DNA from: Desulfobotulus mexicanus
GTDB taxonomy: Bacteria; Desulfobacterota; Desulfobacteria; Desulfobacterales; ASO4-4
Reading direction: 5' to 3'
Assembly (NCBI RefSeq): GCF_006175995.1
Contig: NZ_VDMB01000012.1
Location: forward strand, 52,573-116,572
Length of the DNA stretch: 64,000 bases
Shown in pieces: positions 34,001-42,454 of the stretch. The notes under the pieces are model-generated. The model worked only from the letters and a program-made list of their open reading frames with translations. It ran no database searches and was not told the DNA's origin. The position numbers were made by a program, and so were the translations under genes. Position 1 is the first letter of the stretch, and every line of letters begins with the position of its first letter.

Positions 34001-35130
34001 TAGAAAGTGAAACTATGAGCAATATCGTCTAGCGTCATATCCTTCTTAAGGCATCTTCCGAGTATAAAAACTCCAGCGGGCCTATCGGACATCTGCGCTG
34101 TTAGCTCCACGGCGAGCTGTGTTTTTCCACCACCAGCGTCCGCCAAAATTGCAATAAATTGTTGGGAAAGTAGTTCAACAGCAGATCTGAACAAATTTTT
34201 TATATCTTTTATATACGCTAAAGCATTAGTAATCGTCAAAGCTAACGGTAGGTTGCCTGAACGTAGTTGCATTAAGGTTCTTTGAATTTCCAATTTCGAC
34301 CGAGAGTCAACATCCTCAAGCGTCGCCATTACATCTTGAATATCATCGCCACAAATATCTTTATTAAAGATCTCACAACATTCAAGGAGGTTGGCGCAAT
34401 ATGCATGAAAAACCTCTAACCCATCCCTCCAACGAGAATATTCAGGCTTATTAATGCTTGATTCAATTGTCTCGGATACTTCAGCTAAATTATCAGCGAT
34501 ATTTTTGAATGTGTCCCACGCTTCTTTTTCGCCCAACACCTTTCTAACCTGAAGCTCGGCATCCATTCGCTGATGAACCTCATGAAGCCAGCGACTTTTT
34601 ATAGGAGCAATTGATTTTTCATGCTGCTCAAGCAGCATTTCATTTGTCAGCGCAAGCTCACCAAAATAAGAGTTACGCAAATCCAAAGCTGGGCCTGATA
34701 AAAGCTCATCTAAGTCATGTTGACTCCAAAGGTGCAAGGTAAAGCCATAGTTACTTTGAAGATCATAGAACCATTTTTGATCACATTTAGCTAGGGTTTG
34801 GTGGGTCCACAGAAACCAATGATTAATATGTGATACGTGCTCTTTAGTTTTATCTAGTGAATGTATAATTTGCTGCTTAGCTATATTGGTTAGCTCTCCA
34901 TTTACTTTATAGCTAAACCATTTATTTTGCCATCCAACGGTTTCATTTCTTTTTGCTAATCGTGGGTGGTCGTTGTTCAATGTAATATAGAACTCTACAC
35001 CAGGCTGGTTCTTCAATTCATGCAAAGGACCTAAACTGCCAAAGTTTCTCCTAACCACTCCTCGGCATAGCTTCTCAAAATTTTCAGTATCAGCACCAGG
35101 CAAGTTTTGAAAACGACTCCAATCAAGCAT
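31030..35130 (-). CDS. Giant STAND NTPase with N-terminal PD-(D/E)XK-type nuclease (Avs-like)
   Basis: The protein has 1366 aa. Residues about 1-150 resemble Mrr/Cap4-type nucleases: ENFEKLCRGVVRRNFG, then GVEFY near 44 and WQNKWFSYK near 67 with the E and Q-x-K catalytic pattern, then KEHVSHINHWFLWT. The NTPase core has Walker A ILADAGGGKTQLAVEL near 328-340, Walker B RLPIVIDGLNEAQD near 400, and VCTLRTSEKG near 440. A long helical region with winged-helix features follows, and about 700 C-terminal residues have no motif I know, probably the ligand sensor. Avs-type proteins bind a phage protein, oligomerise and cut DNA. AGGA precedes the ATG. It is the third gene of the operon. Confidence 0.82.
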   Translation of the reverse strand: MLDWSRFQNLPGADTENFEKLCRGVVRRNFGSLGPLHELKNQPGVEFYITLNNDHPRLAKRNETVGWQNKWFSYKVNGELTNIAKQQIIHSLDKTKEHVSHINHWFLWTHQTLAKCDQKWFYDLQSNYGFTLHLWSQHDLDELLSGPALDLRNSYFGELALTNEMLLEQHEKSIAPIKSRWLHEVHQRMDAELQVRKVLGEKEAWDTFKNIADNLAEVSETIESSINKPEYSRWRDGLEVFHAYCANLLECCEIFNKDICGDDIQDVMATLEDVDSRSKLEIQRTLMQLRSGNLPLALTITNALAYIKDIKNLFRSAVELLSQQFIAILADAGGGKTQLAVELTAQMSDRPAGVFILGRCLKKDMTLDDIAHSFTFYQKQVNNFEALISAVNSAGERSSRRLPIVIDGLNEAQDPREWKHLFESTLPVLKKYPNVVLVCTLRTSEKGYENYYRPNRRQRHDGRENSAQQSLPESAFEILSEGYGEALTYKAIKAYFRLYKIKADPFTAPLNFFSHPLNLKIFCEVTNRKAENEMRVSYFPSSIYSLFREQINHTANSIASLTNLRQKYGVEDAKKAIYFLGECIWEKNTRSIAEDDFRDKVKLPLNDWDSDMVNLLAQEGIIFRDEGDKIFSYELTPVYDRLGGFIVAEYLLGKNSGKQSLSEWVTKSDVIKKLFGEMSDQHPLSQDILHALVVLIPKTIYREQLWKALPEDYKPVALALTPLIDKNDICSETLDNYKSLITYDGPSTRDIEQLLTLRYAVEHPLNAEFFNEILFNLSMADRDLSWTEYTRNQSSEIISALKGHLTNIKSGANFSPETIRLRMIFFSWHLTSTVIELRDCATELLYNVGQQDPGSMFELTLEQLSVNDPYVSERLLASSYALASILVNLPEYRDAVIDYGKKLYNEMFVRKASNATTHLLTREYASCTLKLIAFHHPNSTQDLNQSLFLHPFPEMPRREWECIKKDEEEYSRYNSPFRMDFENYTIGRLVKDRSNYDYSHEGYKVARCNILWRVNELGWSHDQFKKVEELVESDRHHFSRSSRSRIERYGKKYSWIAYYELAGQLSDESKLEYYGEARFATDIDPFFPDQVEDSELVTHEFLSDESMATKDWILEDELPNLSSILEIKTDGQDWVLLYGFNSEESKKLDRNFYCSIDTAFVSEHCMSQLKKYMAEKRKIDWPEKYSSYSVYSGELYCEALNDFSGDSEVRIEIGYETQTYEQPEVRFSDEIYIKGGTFEREVPIVDNLKILSTTFNYYWENPGSSKESTKRLALAPWVVKELGLRFNPSEFIYLDKSGNMAVLNINPKGDTFSNYRELIYLRKDLFDKLGKKLGIKPVKHIAGERRYAKTENLGGEDSYRQFEAIN

Positions 35131-35139
35131 AATTAAATC

Positions 35140-35523
35140 CTAACTCTTCTTGCTTTCCGGGTAATCATGGGCTGAAAAAACCTCAACCCTCGCACCTTTA
35201 TGTATTAGAAGACTAACAAATGCATTGACATCGTCATCTGAGCTAACGCGAATCTCTTTACCATGACGGGAAACATGAACATCATACAATAAGTGGCCTA
35301 GCTGCTGAGGTGTCAGGGAAAAGAGATTTTCTTTACCCAAAAAATCGAGAGTTTTTCTATCAAACCGATCGGCATCAACATCAAACTCTGAGTTTTCGCT
35401 TAGAAAACGCGTGATTTTATCGGTTAATTGTTCAAACGCTTCGGCTTCGTGCTCCTCTTTAAAACTCCCAATTATCACGAGATTTAGCGAGTGTTCAGAT
35501 CCATAGTTATTCCAAATTTTCAT
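35140..35523 (-). CDS. Small alpha/beta protein of the radical SAM-STAND operon
   Basis: The protein has 127 aa. It opens MKIWNNYGSEHSLNLVIIGSF, a pattern I associate with proteins annotated DUF6375, though I am not certain. The rest is a mixed alpha/beta protein (FSLTPQQLGHLLYDVHVSRH, DDDVNAFVSLLIHKGARVEV) without cysteines or a membrane segment. Its start overlaps the radical SAM stop as ATGA and its stop is 9 bases before the STAND start, so all three are one unit. It could be the substrate of the radical SAM enzyme or a regulator of the STAND protein; both are inference. Confidence 0.6.
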   Translation of the reverse strand: MKIWNNYGSEHSLNLVIIGSFKEEHEAEAFEQLTDKITRFLSENSEFDVDADRFDRKTLDFLGKENLFSLTPQQLGHLLYDVHVSRHGKEIRVSSDDDVNAFVSLLIHKGARVEVFSAHDYPESKKS

Positions 35524-36425
35524 GCTGATTTCCGCTCTTCTATTAACTTGTTAAATGCGTACATTATACCCTTATCGTTAATAACCTGACCGCCACTATC
35601 AAAAGAGCATCGTTTCAATATACCGTTGGCATCTATGTGAGCAAACGCAATCTCTTCTGCCTCGCAGGGCAAAGGGGATTGGCTTCTTACCAGTTCAGAA
35701 TGCGCAGAGCTAATCGATAGCTGTAAACTACCTCTGTAAGAACCTATCCAGTCTGAAAGCTGAGTAAGCGTTTGCTGTGTAACGGCTTTCCCTCGGCCAT
35801 GCGCTGCTTCTGGAAGAATAAGCAGTTCCTTGGCATGAAATTCTTCCGCAATTTCCGCAGCTTTCGTCAAATCAATAATTGTTGCCTCATTGACAACATA
35901 GTTAATTCCAAACGGAATTTTTCCCTTGATTAAACTCAACTTCTCAAGCAGAGAAGGAAAAGAGCGCCCCCTTATTTTTTCATAGGTATGGTGCACACCA
36001 TCCATGCTTATCCTGAGGAAATTCACCGATGATCTGAGGGCCTCAACTAATGGAACATTCAATCTATGGCCATGAGATGTCATAGTTATCGCGAGATTAG
36101 TATAGGTACGTCCAAACTCGCAAAGCTCATGTATTTTTGGGTAGAGCATTGGTTCTCCCCCGCCAAAGCCAACTCCAAAACAGCCTGCGCTATCTAGCTC
36201 TAGCATCCACTGCTTTAAAGATTCAAAGTCCAATCTTGCAGGCGTTTTGGATGCATAGCAGTGGGTACACTCAAGATCACAAGCATTAGTTAGTGCAATC
36301 GAAACTTGCCTTGGGCTAAATGTCCAACGATCTCTTGGTGGAACAATCTCATCCAGCAGGACATTGGTGCCTGAATCTCGATCAAAAATATGTACGCCAT
36401 CGGGCCCTAATCTTACTTTTGACAT
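35520..36425 (-). CDS. Radical SAM enzyme of a defence-like operon
   Basis: The protein has 301 aa. The 4Fe-4S/SAM site is CDLECTHCYA (C-x3-C-x2-C, near residue 49-56), followed by the SAM-binding FGGGEPMLYP near 88 and LRISMDGVHHTYEKIRG near 140. The C-terminus has only two further cysteines (PLPCEAEE and LKRCSFDSGG), a reduced twitch/SPASM-like end that may hold one auxiliary cluster. The CxxxCxxCY type and the SPASM-like tail point to peptide or protein modification rather than the viperin reaction. It is the first gene of the operon, 158 bases inside the cassette start. Confidence 0.85.
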   Translation of the reverse strand: MSKVRLGPDGVHIFDRDSGTNVLLDEIVPPRDRWTFSPRQVSIALTNACDLECTHCYASKTPARLDFESLKQWMLELDSAGCFGVGFGGGEPMLYPKIHELCEFGRTYTNLAITMTSHGHRLNVPLVEALRSSVNFLRISMDGVHHTYEKIRGRSFPSLLEKLSLIKGKIPFGINYVVNEATIIDLTKAAEIAEEFHAKELLILPEAAHGRGKAVTQQTLTQLSDWIGSYRGSLQLSISSAHSELVRSQSPLPCEAEEIAFAHIDANGILKRCSFDSGGQVINDKGIMYAFNKLIEERKSA

Positions 36426-36582
36426 TTAAAACCTATATTCTCAGAATGCCTTTTTAAATTTAGCAAGCACATTTAACTGTCCCTAGTTTTTTTAAAAGAT
36501 AATTAAGTATGCAATTAACGTTTCTGCTTTAAACTTGGTGCGTTCAAGAACTTAATTATTAAATACGAGCGTGCTGATCCAC

Positions 36583-36651
36583 GCTTAACGCTGCGGGTCA
36601 GGGGCGCTTGTAGCGCAGCGGAAAGCGTCCCCTGCACCCGGCTTGTTGGGC
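36583..36651 (-). other. attC site between the caspase cassette and the defence cassette
   Basis: The minus strand reads GCCCAAC (R'', 36651-36645), AAGCCGGGTGCAGGGGACGC, the imperfect stem partner GCGCCCCTGACCCGCAGC, and GTTAAGC (R', 36589-36583). Both ends fit RYYYAAC and GTTRRRY exactly, and the 69-bp length is typical. R'' begins 12 bases after the caspase stop and is complementary to TTGGGC at 38194-38189, the cassette start. Confidence 0.8.
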
Positions 36652-36662
36652 TATATAAATTA

Positions 36663-38162
36663 TCATTCTATAAGAAAAGAATTCGACGTAAATTCTAATA
36701 GTTTCCCCATTTCACTGCTAACAGTATTCAATAGTTGAAGGCAGCCCGATCCATTATTAGGAATTATTATAAATTCATTCAATTCTAAATTTACTACAAA
36801 TTGTGTTCCTTCGTTTGATGTTAAGCTGATAAGTCCACTATCTTCATCCTCTTCAAAAGTACCATCAATCTGTTCGCTTAAATCTTCAAATTGATCTGCA
36901 ATGTAATCAAACTCCATCTCACCACGGATCGGAATGACAAACTCATCTGGTTTTACAGGAAAAATGTCATCAAAATCATTAGGTAACTGGGAAGGAGGAA
37001 CTCTTAATTTCACTATTCTTGATAAAAGATATTCAGATGGATCCAGTGGATTCTGCTCAGAATCCCACTCCATTCTGAATAAATCACAATCAACATTAGC
37101 AGATCCCTCATAAGTATCCCGAGAAATTTCCTTGCGTTTTAGTCCTAAAATGGATTTTGCCCTATCATAAACAATCTTTGATTCTGATTTGATATCTTCA
37201 GTTAATAATCTTTGAATGAATTCTGAGACTTTTGAACTGTGGTTGTCAGGTATGAAATGCCCCTTTTTTTTCTGAAAACCAGGTAGATATTTTATAGGGG
37301 CACTGTCTTCATTTCTTAGATAAGCTTCTTTTATATCTAAGTTGAATTTCTCCCAATTAAATGATTCTTCATTCCGTTTAATACGCACAATCTCAAACGT
37401 ATGCCCGGCACTGATAATAGCGTATGGTTGTTGCTGTTTTGAAATGGTCGTTTTTTCACGAATATATTCTGGTATTGCGAAACTCAAATAATCTTTTAAT
37501 GAGACATCTGTGATCCATTCGTCACGAGTTAAAGCCATTTTTGCATTTCCCTTCAACGCCTCAATTAAATGATATGTCCAAATCCCATGCTGTAGTGTTG
37601 TACTCGGAAATGAAGGTTGCCCCGGAGAAGAGGCCAAATATAAAGCCGTATGGTCTTTTGACTGAATGAATTGCTCGAATTCAGATGTGGTCATGTTAGA
37701 AATGACATCTCTTGATGGCAAAATATCATTAAGAAATGTTGAGCACGCATCAATAAAAACGAGGGCTTTTTTACAATTAGATTTTTTTAAGGGCTCAAAT
37801 AAGATTTCACTCAAAGAGATCGTTGTATTTGATAAATTATTAGGATGAGTATCCCAAGCCGTTATCCTATTTTCACCTTCTTTGTGGAACCCATGGCCAG
37901 CATAATAAAAAATTAATGTATCATCAGCTCTCAATCCTTGGATAAAGTATGGTAAATCATTTTCAATGCGCGTTCTATTTGCATCAGAATCAAGCCAAAT
38001 TTGAATATTATCATCTGTGATACCAAACACTTCTTTTATACAATCTTGAAATGCAATAGCATCATTTCTAGCAAAATCTACACCTTTCATATCATGGGGT
38101 GCTTTTGAATATGAATAATCCTCTATTCCAATTATTACAGCAAAAATATTTTCAATGTTCAT
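36663..38162 (-). CDS. Caspase-like (C14) protease in an integron cassette
   Basis: 499 aa from ATG 38162 (MNIENIFAVIIGIEDY). The frame is open to 38228 but those codons lie in the cassette-end palindrome. The caspase fold is clear: AVIIGIEDYSY, then FYYAGHGFHKEGE with catalytic His near 89, and KALVFIDACSTF with catalytic Cys near 139, then ALYLASSPGQPSF. Residues about 270-499 are unrecognised, with several acidic stretches, and may be a sensor or prodomain. Bacterial caspase-like proteases act in abortive infection with a sensor partner; none is encoded in the cassette. Confidence 0.85.
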   Translation of the reverse strand: MNIENIFAVIIGIEDYSYSKAPHDMKGVDFARNDAIAFQDCIKEVFGITDDNIQIWLDSDANRTRIENDLPYFIQGLRADDTLIFYYAGHGFHKEGENRITAWDTHPNNLSNTTISLSEILFEPLKKSNCKKALVFIDACSTFLNDILPSRDVISNMTTSEFEQFIQSKDHTALYLASSPGQPSFPSTTLQHGIWTYHLIEALKGNAKMALTRDEWITDVSLKDYLSFAIPEYIREKTTISKQQQPYAIISAGHTFEIVRIKRNEESFNWEKFNLDIKEAYLRNEDSAPIKYLPGFQKKKGHFIPDNHSSKVSEFIQRLLTEDIKSESKIVYDRAKSILGLKRKEISRDTYEGSANVDCDLFRMEWDSEQNPLDPSEYLLSRIVKLRVPPSQLPNDFDDIFPVKPDEFVIPIRGEMEFDYIADQFEDLSEQIDGTFEEDEDSGLISLTSNEGTQFVVNLELNEFIIIPNNGSGCLQLLNTVSSEMGKLLEFTSNSFLIE

Positions 38163-38193
38163 AGCTAACCTAACGGTTTCTCTATAATGCCCA

Positions 38194-38248
38194 ATCGTGG
38201 TGCTGACGTAGTCAGCACCACGATTCACGGCGGCTCAGCCGCCGTGAA
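38194..38248. repeat. ORF-less double palindrome upstream of the caspase cassette
   Basis: ATCGTGGTGCTGAC (38194-38207), a GTA spacer and GTCAGCACCACGAT (38211-38224) form a perfect 14-bp stem. A second perfect 11-bp stem follows, TTCACGGCGGC/GCCGCCGTGAA (38224-38248). The same parts occur at 30733-30890, there with 106 bases inserted between the first two arms. The element touches the cassette start TTGGGC on the minus strand. Confidence 0.85.
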
Positions 38249-38530
38249 CAAGTTATTGTGCTGATCTGTATAATCTGCATCATTTTTTTAAATCCGATAA
38301 TACAGACCCCCAAAAAAATATTTTTTCTAACCTGATAACCCGCAATTCATCATAATAATCAGAAAACCTCATATCTTCGATTTCCAGTTCCTGTGGGAAA
38401 TTTCCTTCTAATAATTCTGGTTCTTCCACCACCCGGAAAACTATTCAGTTTTCATAGAACACCCAGCTTCTTATGGCAAGTTCTTTTGCCGTCACTTTTC
38501 AAGGCCCCGTTCTTCCAGAATACTCTTGCA
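38249..38530. other. A+T-rich spacer beside the cassette array
   Basis: No gene or clear regulatory site is seen. The minus strand leads from the ankyrin gene end region into the array. No integrase gene and no attI-like site are found here, which leaves the upstream end of the array undefined. Confidence 0.4.
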
Positions 38531-39601
38531 TCAGTTTATGGCAAGGTAATGGGCAATGAATGCCTGAAGTTCTTCCGCTTTTCGGTCCTGTGGCAAGATA
38601 AGCTCCCGGCCGGTATCCGGATGGATATAGGCTCCCTTCACCCGCTTCTCAGTGGCCCTGAGATGGGCTTCAGTGAGGGACAGGCCGTTATGGAGGAGGA
38701 TCTGGATGGTCTCCACTCCGGCTGTCCCTGCGACGGCAAGATCCATCAGGGATTGATCATTTTTCTGCGTTGCTGCAAGCTCGGGGTGATTTGCAAGAAG
38801 ATGGGAAAGGGACACAGAGGCCCCACGCATAGCGGCATCCACTGCATGTTCGGGTTTATAGCGCATCCCGTTTTCGAGTAGATAATCCAGAGTCTGTGTG
38901 TCCATGCGTGAGGAAGAGACTGCCAGATCCAGTGCATTTTTATCCTTAAAAATTCCATGGAGATCCGCCCCTTCTGCTTCAAGAAACCGGGCGGTATCAA
39001 GCTTACCAAGAAAAATTGATGACAGGATAGGACTCATTCCCCCCTCTGTGGAAGCATCCGGACTCCATCCGGCAGCAAGGAGGAATTTCAGAATTTCAGG
39101 ATCATCGGAAAAGACCGCCATTTTAACAGCCCCAGGCGTTTTGTCGATGTCGATGATACCCAAGGAAAAAAGTTTTTTTGCAACTTCAAAATTGCTGTGA
39201 AGCAGAAAGTGAAAAATTGGTGCCTGAATACTTCCACTTAAAGAGATATTGATATCTGTTTTGTGTTTTTTATAAAAGAGCAGAATATCTTCTGCGCTGC
39301 TTTCCTTTATCAGCTGGAAGACTTGAGCTGGTGGGAAGCTGGCAGATTCGATTTTATTATCCGGCTCATTTTTTGTTTCATTGGTAGAAAAAAGATCAGA
39401 AGACAGGATGAAATCCGGGTGAGAAGGTGTCATTTTTCTTTGATTGTCATGAAGTTTTTTTGATGGATTGGTGTTTAGCATCAGGGATGGCTCGGATTCG
39501 ATGGCCGGATTATTTTTCTCATGGCCATGGATGGTTAAAACATATATGGCCAATATACCTGATATGCTGATGAGGACGAGAGATGATTTCAGTCTTTTCA
39601 T
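38531..39601 (-). CDS. Membrane-anchored ankyrin-repeat protein
   Basis: About 356 aa from the ATG at 39601 (MKRLKSSLVLISISGILAIY), which gives one N-terminal membrane helix with the rest probably periplasmic; the frame extends 17 codons further. After a low-complexity linker, four to five ankyrin repeats run from about residue 130 (EVAKKLFSLGIIDID, DPEILKFLLAAGWSPDA, KLDTARFLEAEGADLHG, DTQTLDYLLENGM, ETIQILLHNGLSL). They bind proteins; the partner is unknown. It is next to, and in the same direction as, the yej operon but separated by 230 bases. Confidence 0.8.
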   Translation of the reverse strand: MKRLKSSLVLISISGILAIYVLTIHGHEKNNPAIESEPSLMLNTNPSKKLHDNQRKMTPSHPDFILSSDLFSTNETKNEPDNKIESASFPPAQVFQLIKESSAEDILLFYKKHKTDINISLSGSIQAPIFHFLLHSNFEVAKKLFSLGIIDIDKTPGAVKMAVFSDDPEILKFLLAAGWSPDASTEGGMSPILSSIFLGKLDTARFLEAEGADLHGIFKDKNALDLAVSSSRMDTQTLDYLLENGMRYKPEHAVDAAMRGASVSLSHLLANHPELAATQKNDQSLMDLAVAGTAGVETIQILLHNGLSLTEAHLRATEKRVKGAYIHPDTGRELILPQDRKAEELQAFIAHYLAIN

Positions 39602-39832
39602 AAATATTTCCCGTAAGATCCGCAGGGGTTTCGATGCAGGGTTCTTGTTCACAGATATGGATAACTTTACATGGCCATTTTTGAAGTCTTGGTCAGCATG
39701 GACATTTTCTGAGAAATTTATTGGGCAGTGGGTTTTAAGCTTTCATATTCCACAATACTAACAGTCCAGAGCATAAAACCGACCTATGCCCAAGGATGCG
39801 ACCATGGGGAAAAAAAGCGCAAGAGACCTTTT

Positions 39833-41422
39833 TTACGCAGCCAGGGCTGCTGCCAGAAGTTCTCTGGTGTAGGGATGCTCTGGCCGGGTAAAGAGCTGTT
39901 CCGCAGGTCCGGTTTCCACAATATATCCGTCCTTCATCACTGCGATTCTGTGGCTGATGCGTCGTACAACGGCAAGATCATGGCTGATGAAAAGATAGCT
40001 CAGTCCCCGTTCTTCCTGAAGATGCCGCAGAAGTTCCAGCACCTGAAACTGCACGGAGCGGTCCAGCGATGAGGTGGGTTCATCCAGCACGAGGAGATCT
40101 GGCTTGAGGATCAGTGCCCTTGCTATGGCAATGCGCTGGCGTTGTCCGCCGGAAAACTCGTGGGGATAGCGGTCTGCCATGGAAGGCTCCATACCCACGG
40201 CTTCAAGGCTCTGGGCAATCTGTATTTCCCTTTCTGCCGGTTTCATATGGGAGTGCACCTCAAGGCCCTCTCCCACAATTTCGCCTACGGTCATTCTGGG
40301 GCTTAAGCTGTCAAAGGGATCCTGAAACACCATCTGCATTCTGGGTCGTAATTTGCGGAATTCCCCGGAAGAAAGCCCGTCTATGCGCTGATCCTCCAGA
40401 AAAATTTGTCCTTCTGTGTGAATGAGACGTAAAAGGGCATGGGCAAGGCTGGTTTTGCCGGAGCCGGATTCCCCCACCACACCCAGGGTTTCTCCTTTAC
40501 GGATAACAAGATCCGCCCCCCGCACCGCATGAACATGCCCTTTGACCCTCTGGAGAAGGCCCTCTTTGATGGGAAAGCGTACAGCCAGCCCCCTTGTCTG
40601 CAAGAGGGCCGGGTTTTCCGTGAGGGCGCGGGGAGGAGGGGGCTGGGTTGTCCGGACGAGTTCTCTGGTCCATGGATAAACTGGATGGGTAAACAGGGTG
40701 TCTTTGGCTGCGGTTTCGAGGATGCGGCCATCCTTCATGACGGCAATGCGGTCTGCCATGCGTCGCACCACGCCGAGGTCGTGGGTGATAAAGAGCATGG
40801 CCATGTTCCGCTCCCTGCGAAGATCTTCCAGCAGGCGCAGTATTTTGTCCTGCACGGTTACATCCAGTGCTGTAGTGGGTTCGTCTGCAATGAGAAGATC
40901 CGGATTGTTGGCAATGGCCATGGCAATCATTACACGCTGGCGCTGACCTCCGGAAAGTTCATGGGGATAGGATTTTCTGCGGCGGCTGGCATCGGGAATG
41001 CCTACCCGGTCCAGAAGGGCTGTCACTTCCTTTTCCGAACGGTGCAGGGGAAGGCCCTGATGCAGATACAGGGCTTCTGCTATCTGTTTGCCCACGGGGT
41101 GCAGGGGGTTCAGGGCGGAAAGGGGCTCCTGAAAAATCATGGCAATACGTCCGCCCCGCAGTTTTCTCAGTCTGCTTTCCTCCATGCTGGTTATTTCCAT
41201 GCCGTTGAAGGCAATGCTGCCGTCAATGTGGCATCCCGAAGGAAGGAGCCGCAGGAGGCTCTTGGCGGTTACGGATTTACCGGAGCCGGATTCTCCCACA
41301 AGGGCAAGGCACTCTCCGGCATGAATATGAAAATCAATGCCATGGACCACCGGAGAAAGGGCACCGCCGGTTTTGGAAAAGGCAATGGACAGCTTGTTAA
41401 CGGTGACAAGGGGTGTATGCAT
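39833..41422 (-). CDS. yejF: YejF-type double ABC ATPase
   Basis: The protein has 529 aa, two ATPase domains in one chain as in YejF/GsiA. Domain 1 has Walker [16 protein letters not shown] near 44, signature [15 protein letters not shown] near 157 and Walker [13 protein letters not shown]. Domain 2 has [15 protein letters not shown] near 325, [15 protein letters not shown] near 435 and [12 protein letters not shown]. Both sites look intact. It powers the permeases encoded just upstream and is the only Yej-type ATPase in the window, so it may also serve the ATPase-less paralogue at 18540-22474. It starts 13 bases after the permease gene. Confidence 0.93.
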   Translation of the reverse strand: MHTPLVTVNKLSIAFSKTGGALSPVVHGIDFHIHAGECLALVGESGSGKSVTAKSLLRLLPSGCHIDGSIAFNGMEITSMEESRLRKLRGGRIAMIFQEPLSALNPLHPVGKQIAEALYLHQGLPLHRSEKEVTALLDRVGIPDASRRRKSYPHELSGGQRQRVMIAMAIANNPDLLIADEPTTALDVTVQDKILRLLEDLRRERNMAMLFITHDLGVVRRMADRIAVMKDGRILETAAKDTLFTHPVYPWTRELVRTTQPPPPRALTENPALLQTRGLAVRFPIKEGLLQRVKGHVHAVRGADLVIRKGETLGVVGESGSGKTSLAHALLRLIHTEGQIFLEDQRIDGLSSGEFRKLRPRMQMVFQDPFDSLSPRMTVGEIVGEGLEVHSHMKPAEREIQIAQSLEAVGMEPSMADRYPHEFSGGQRQRIAIARALILKPDLLVLDEPTSSLDRSVQFQVLELLRHLQEERGLSYLFISHDLAVVRRISHRIAVMKDGYIVETGPAEQLFTRPEHPYTRELLAAALAA

Positions 41423-41434
41423 GTCAAAAATCCT

Positions 41435-42454
41435 TTACAGACCTTCCAGTCTGGGATCAAAGGCGTCCCGCACAGCCTCTCCCACAAAGATGAGGAGGGT
41501 GAGCATGATGGAAAGAACGCAGAAAGCGGTAATCCCCAGCCAGGGGGCGTGGAGGTTGGTTTTTCCCTGGGAGAGCAGCTCGCCAAGGGAAGGAGATCCC
41601 GGTGGCAGGCCGAAGCCCAGAAAATCAAGGGCCGTAAGTGTTGTAATGGCACCATTGAGAATGAAGGGGAAGAAGGTGAGGGCCGCCACCATGGCATTGG
41701 GCAGAATATGCCGGAACATGATGCGTCTGTCCGTCATGCCCATGACCCTTGCGGCCTTGACATAGCCGAGGTTGCGTCCCCTCAGAAATTCTGCCCTGAC
41801 AACGCCTACCAGGGACATCCACCCGAAAAGGAGCATGAGCCCGAGAAGCCAGAAAAAACTGGGTGTCACCACACTGGAGAGGATCATGATGAGGTAGAGC
41901 ACCGGCAATCCGGACCAGATTTCCATGAAGCGCTGGCCGATAAGATCCACCTTTCCCCCGTAATACCCCTGCAGGGCTCCGGCAAAGGTACCGATGACAG
42001 CACCTCCGAAGGCAAGGCAGAGTCCGAAGAGAACCGAGACCCGGTAGCCGTAGATAACCCGTGCCAGAACATCCCTGCCCTGATCGTCCGTGCCGAGCAG
42101 GTTGGTCCTGTCCGGACGGGAAGGTGCAGGTTCCGGAAGATCCATACGAATGGTGTTGTAGGAAAAACGGATGGGTGGCCAGATCATGAATCCATGGGCA
42201 TCCACATTTTCACGGATATAAGGATCTCTGTAATCACAGAGCGTTGCAAAGTCTCCGCCGAAAACAGTTTCATTATAATCTTTGAGTACGGGAAAATAGG
42301 TTTCTCCCTGATACCGGATCATAAGGGGCCTGTCATTGGCAATGAATTCCGCAAAAAGACTTACGAAAAAAAGTATGATGAAGAGGATGAGGGAGATGAG
42401 GCCCTTGCGGTTGGCAAGGAATCGTTCCCATCTGCGTCGGGTGGCAGCTTTCAT
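41435..42454 (-). CDS. yejE: YejE-type ABC permease
   Basis: The protein has 339 aa. It begins like the paralogue at 21458 ([40 protein letters not shown]), has [20 protein letters not shown] near 135 and an EAA loop [17 protein letters not shown] near 230. About six membrane helices are present. It overlaps yejB by 4 bases and is followed closely by the ATPase gene. Together with YejB it forms the channel for oligopeptides. Confidence 0.93.
   Translation of the reverse strand: MKAATRRRWERFLANRKGLISLILFIILFFVSLFAEFIANDRPLMIRYQGETYFPVLKDYNETVFGGDFATLCDYRDPYIRENVDAHGFMIWPPIRFSYNTIRMDLPEPAPSRPDRTNLLGTDDQGRDVLARVIYGYRVSVLFGLCLAFGGAVIGTFAGALQGYYGGKVDLIGQRFMEIWSGLPVLYLIMILSSVVTPSFFWLLGLMLLFGWMSLVGVVRAEFLRGRNLGYVKAARVMGMTDRRIMFRHILPNAMVAALTFFPFILNGAITTLTALDFLGFGLPPGSPSLGELLSQGKTNLHAPWLGITAFCVLSIMLTLLIFVGEAVRDAFDPRLEGL

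Noticed and set aside
35520..36425. Prokaryotic viperin
   Set aside because: It is a radical SAM protein in a defence-like setting, but it has the CxxxCxxCY type and extra C-terminal cysteines of SPASM/twitch enzymes rather than the viperin CNxxCxFCFH pattern.
38249..38530. attI or integrase remnant at the array start
   Set aside because: I looked for an integrase-like frame and a lone GTTRRRY site on either side of the array and found neither.
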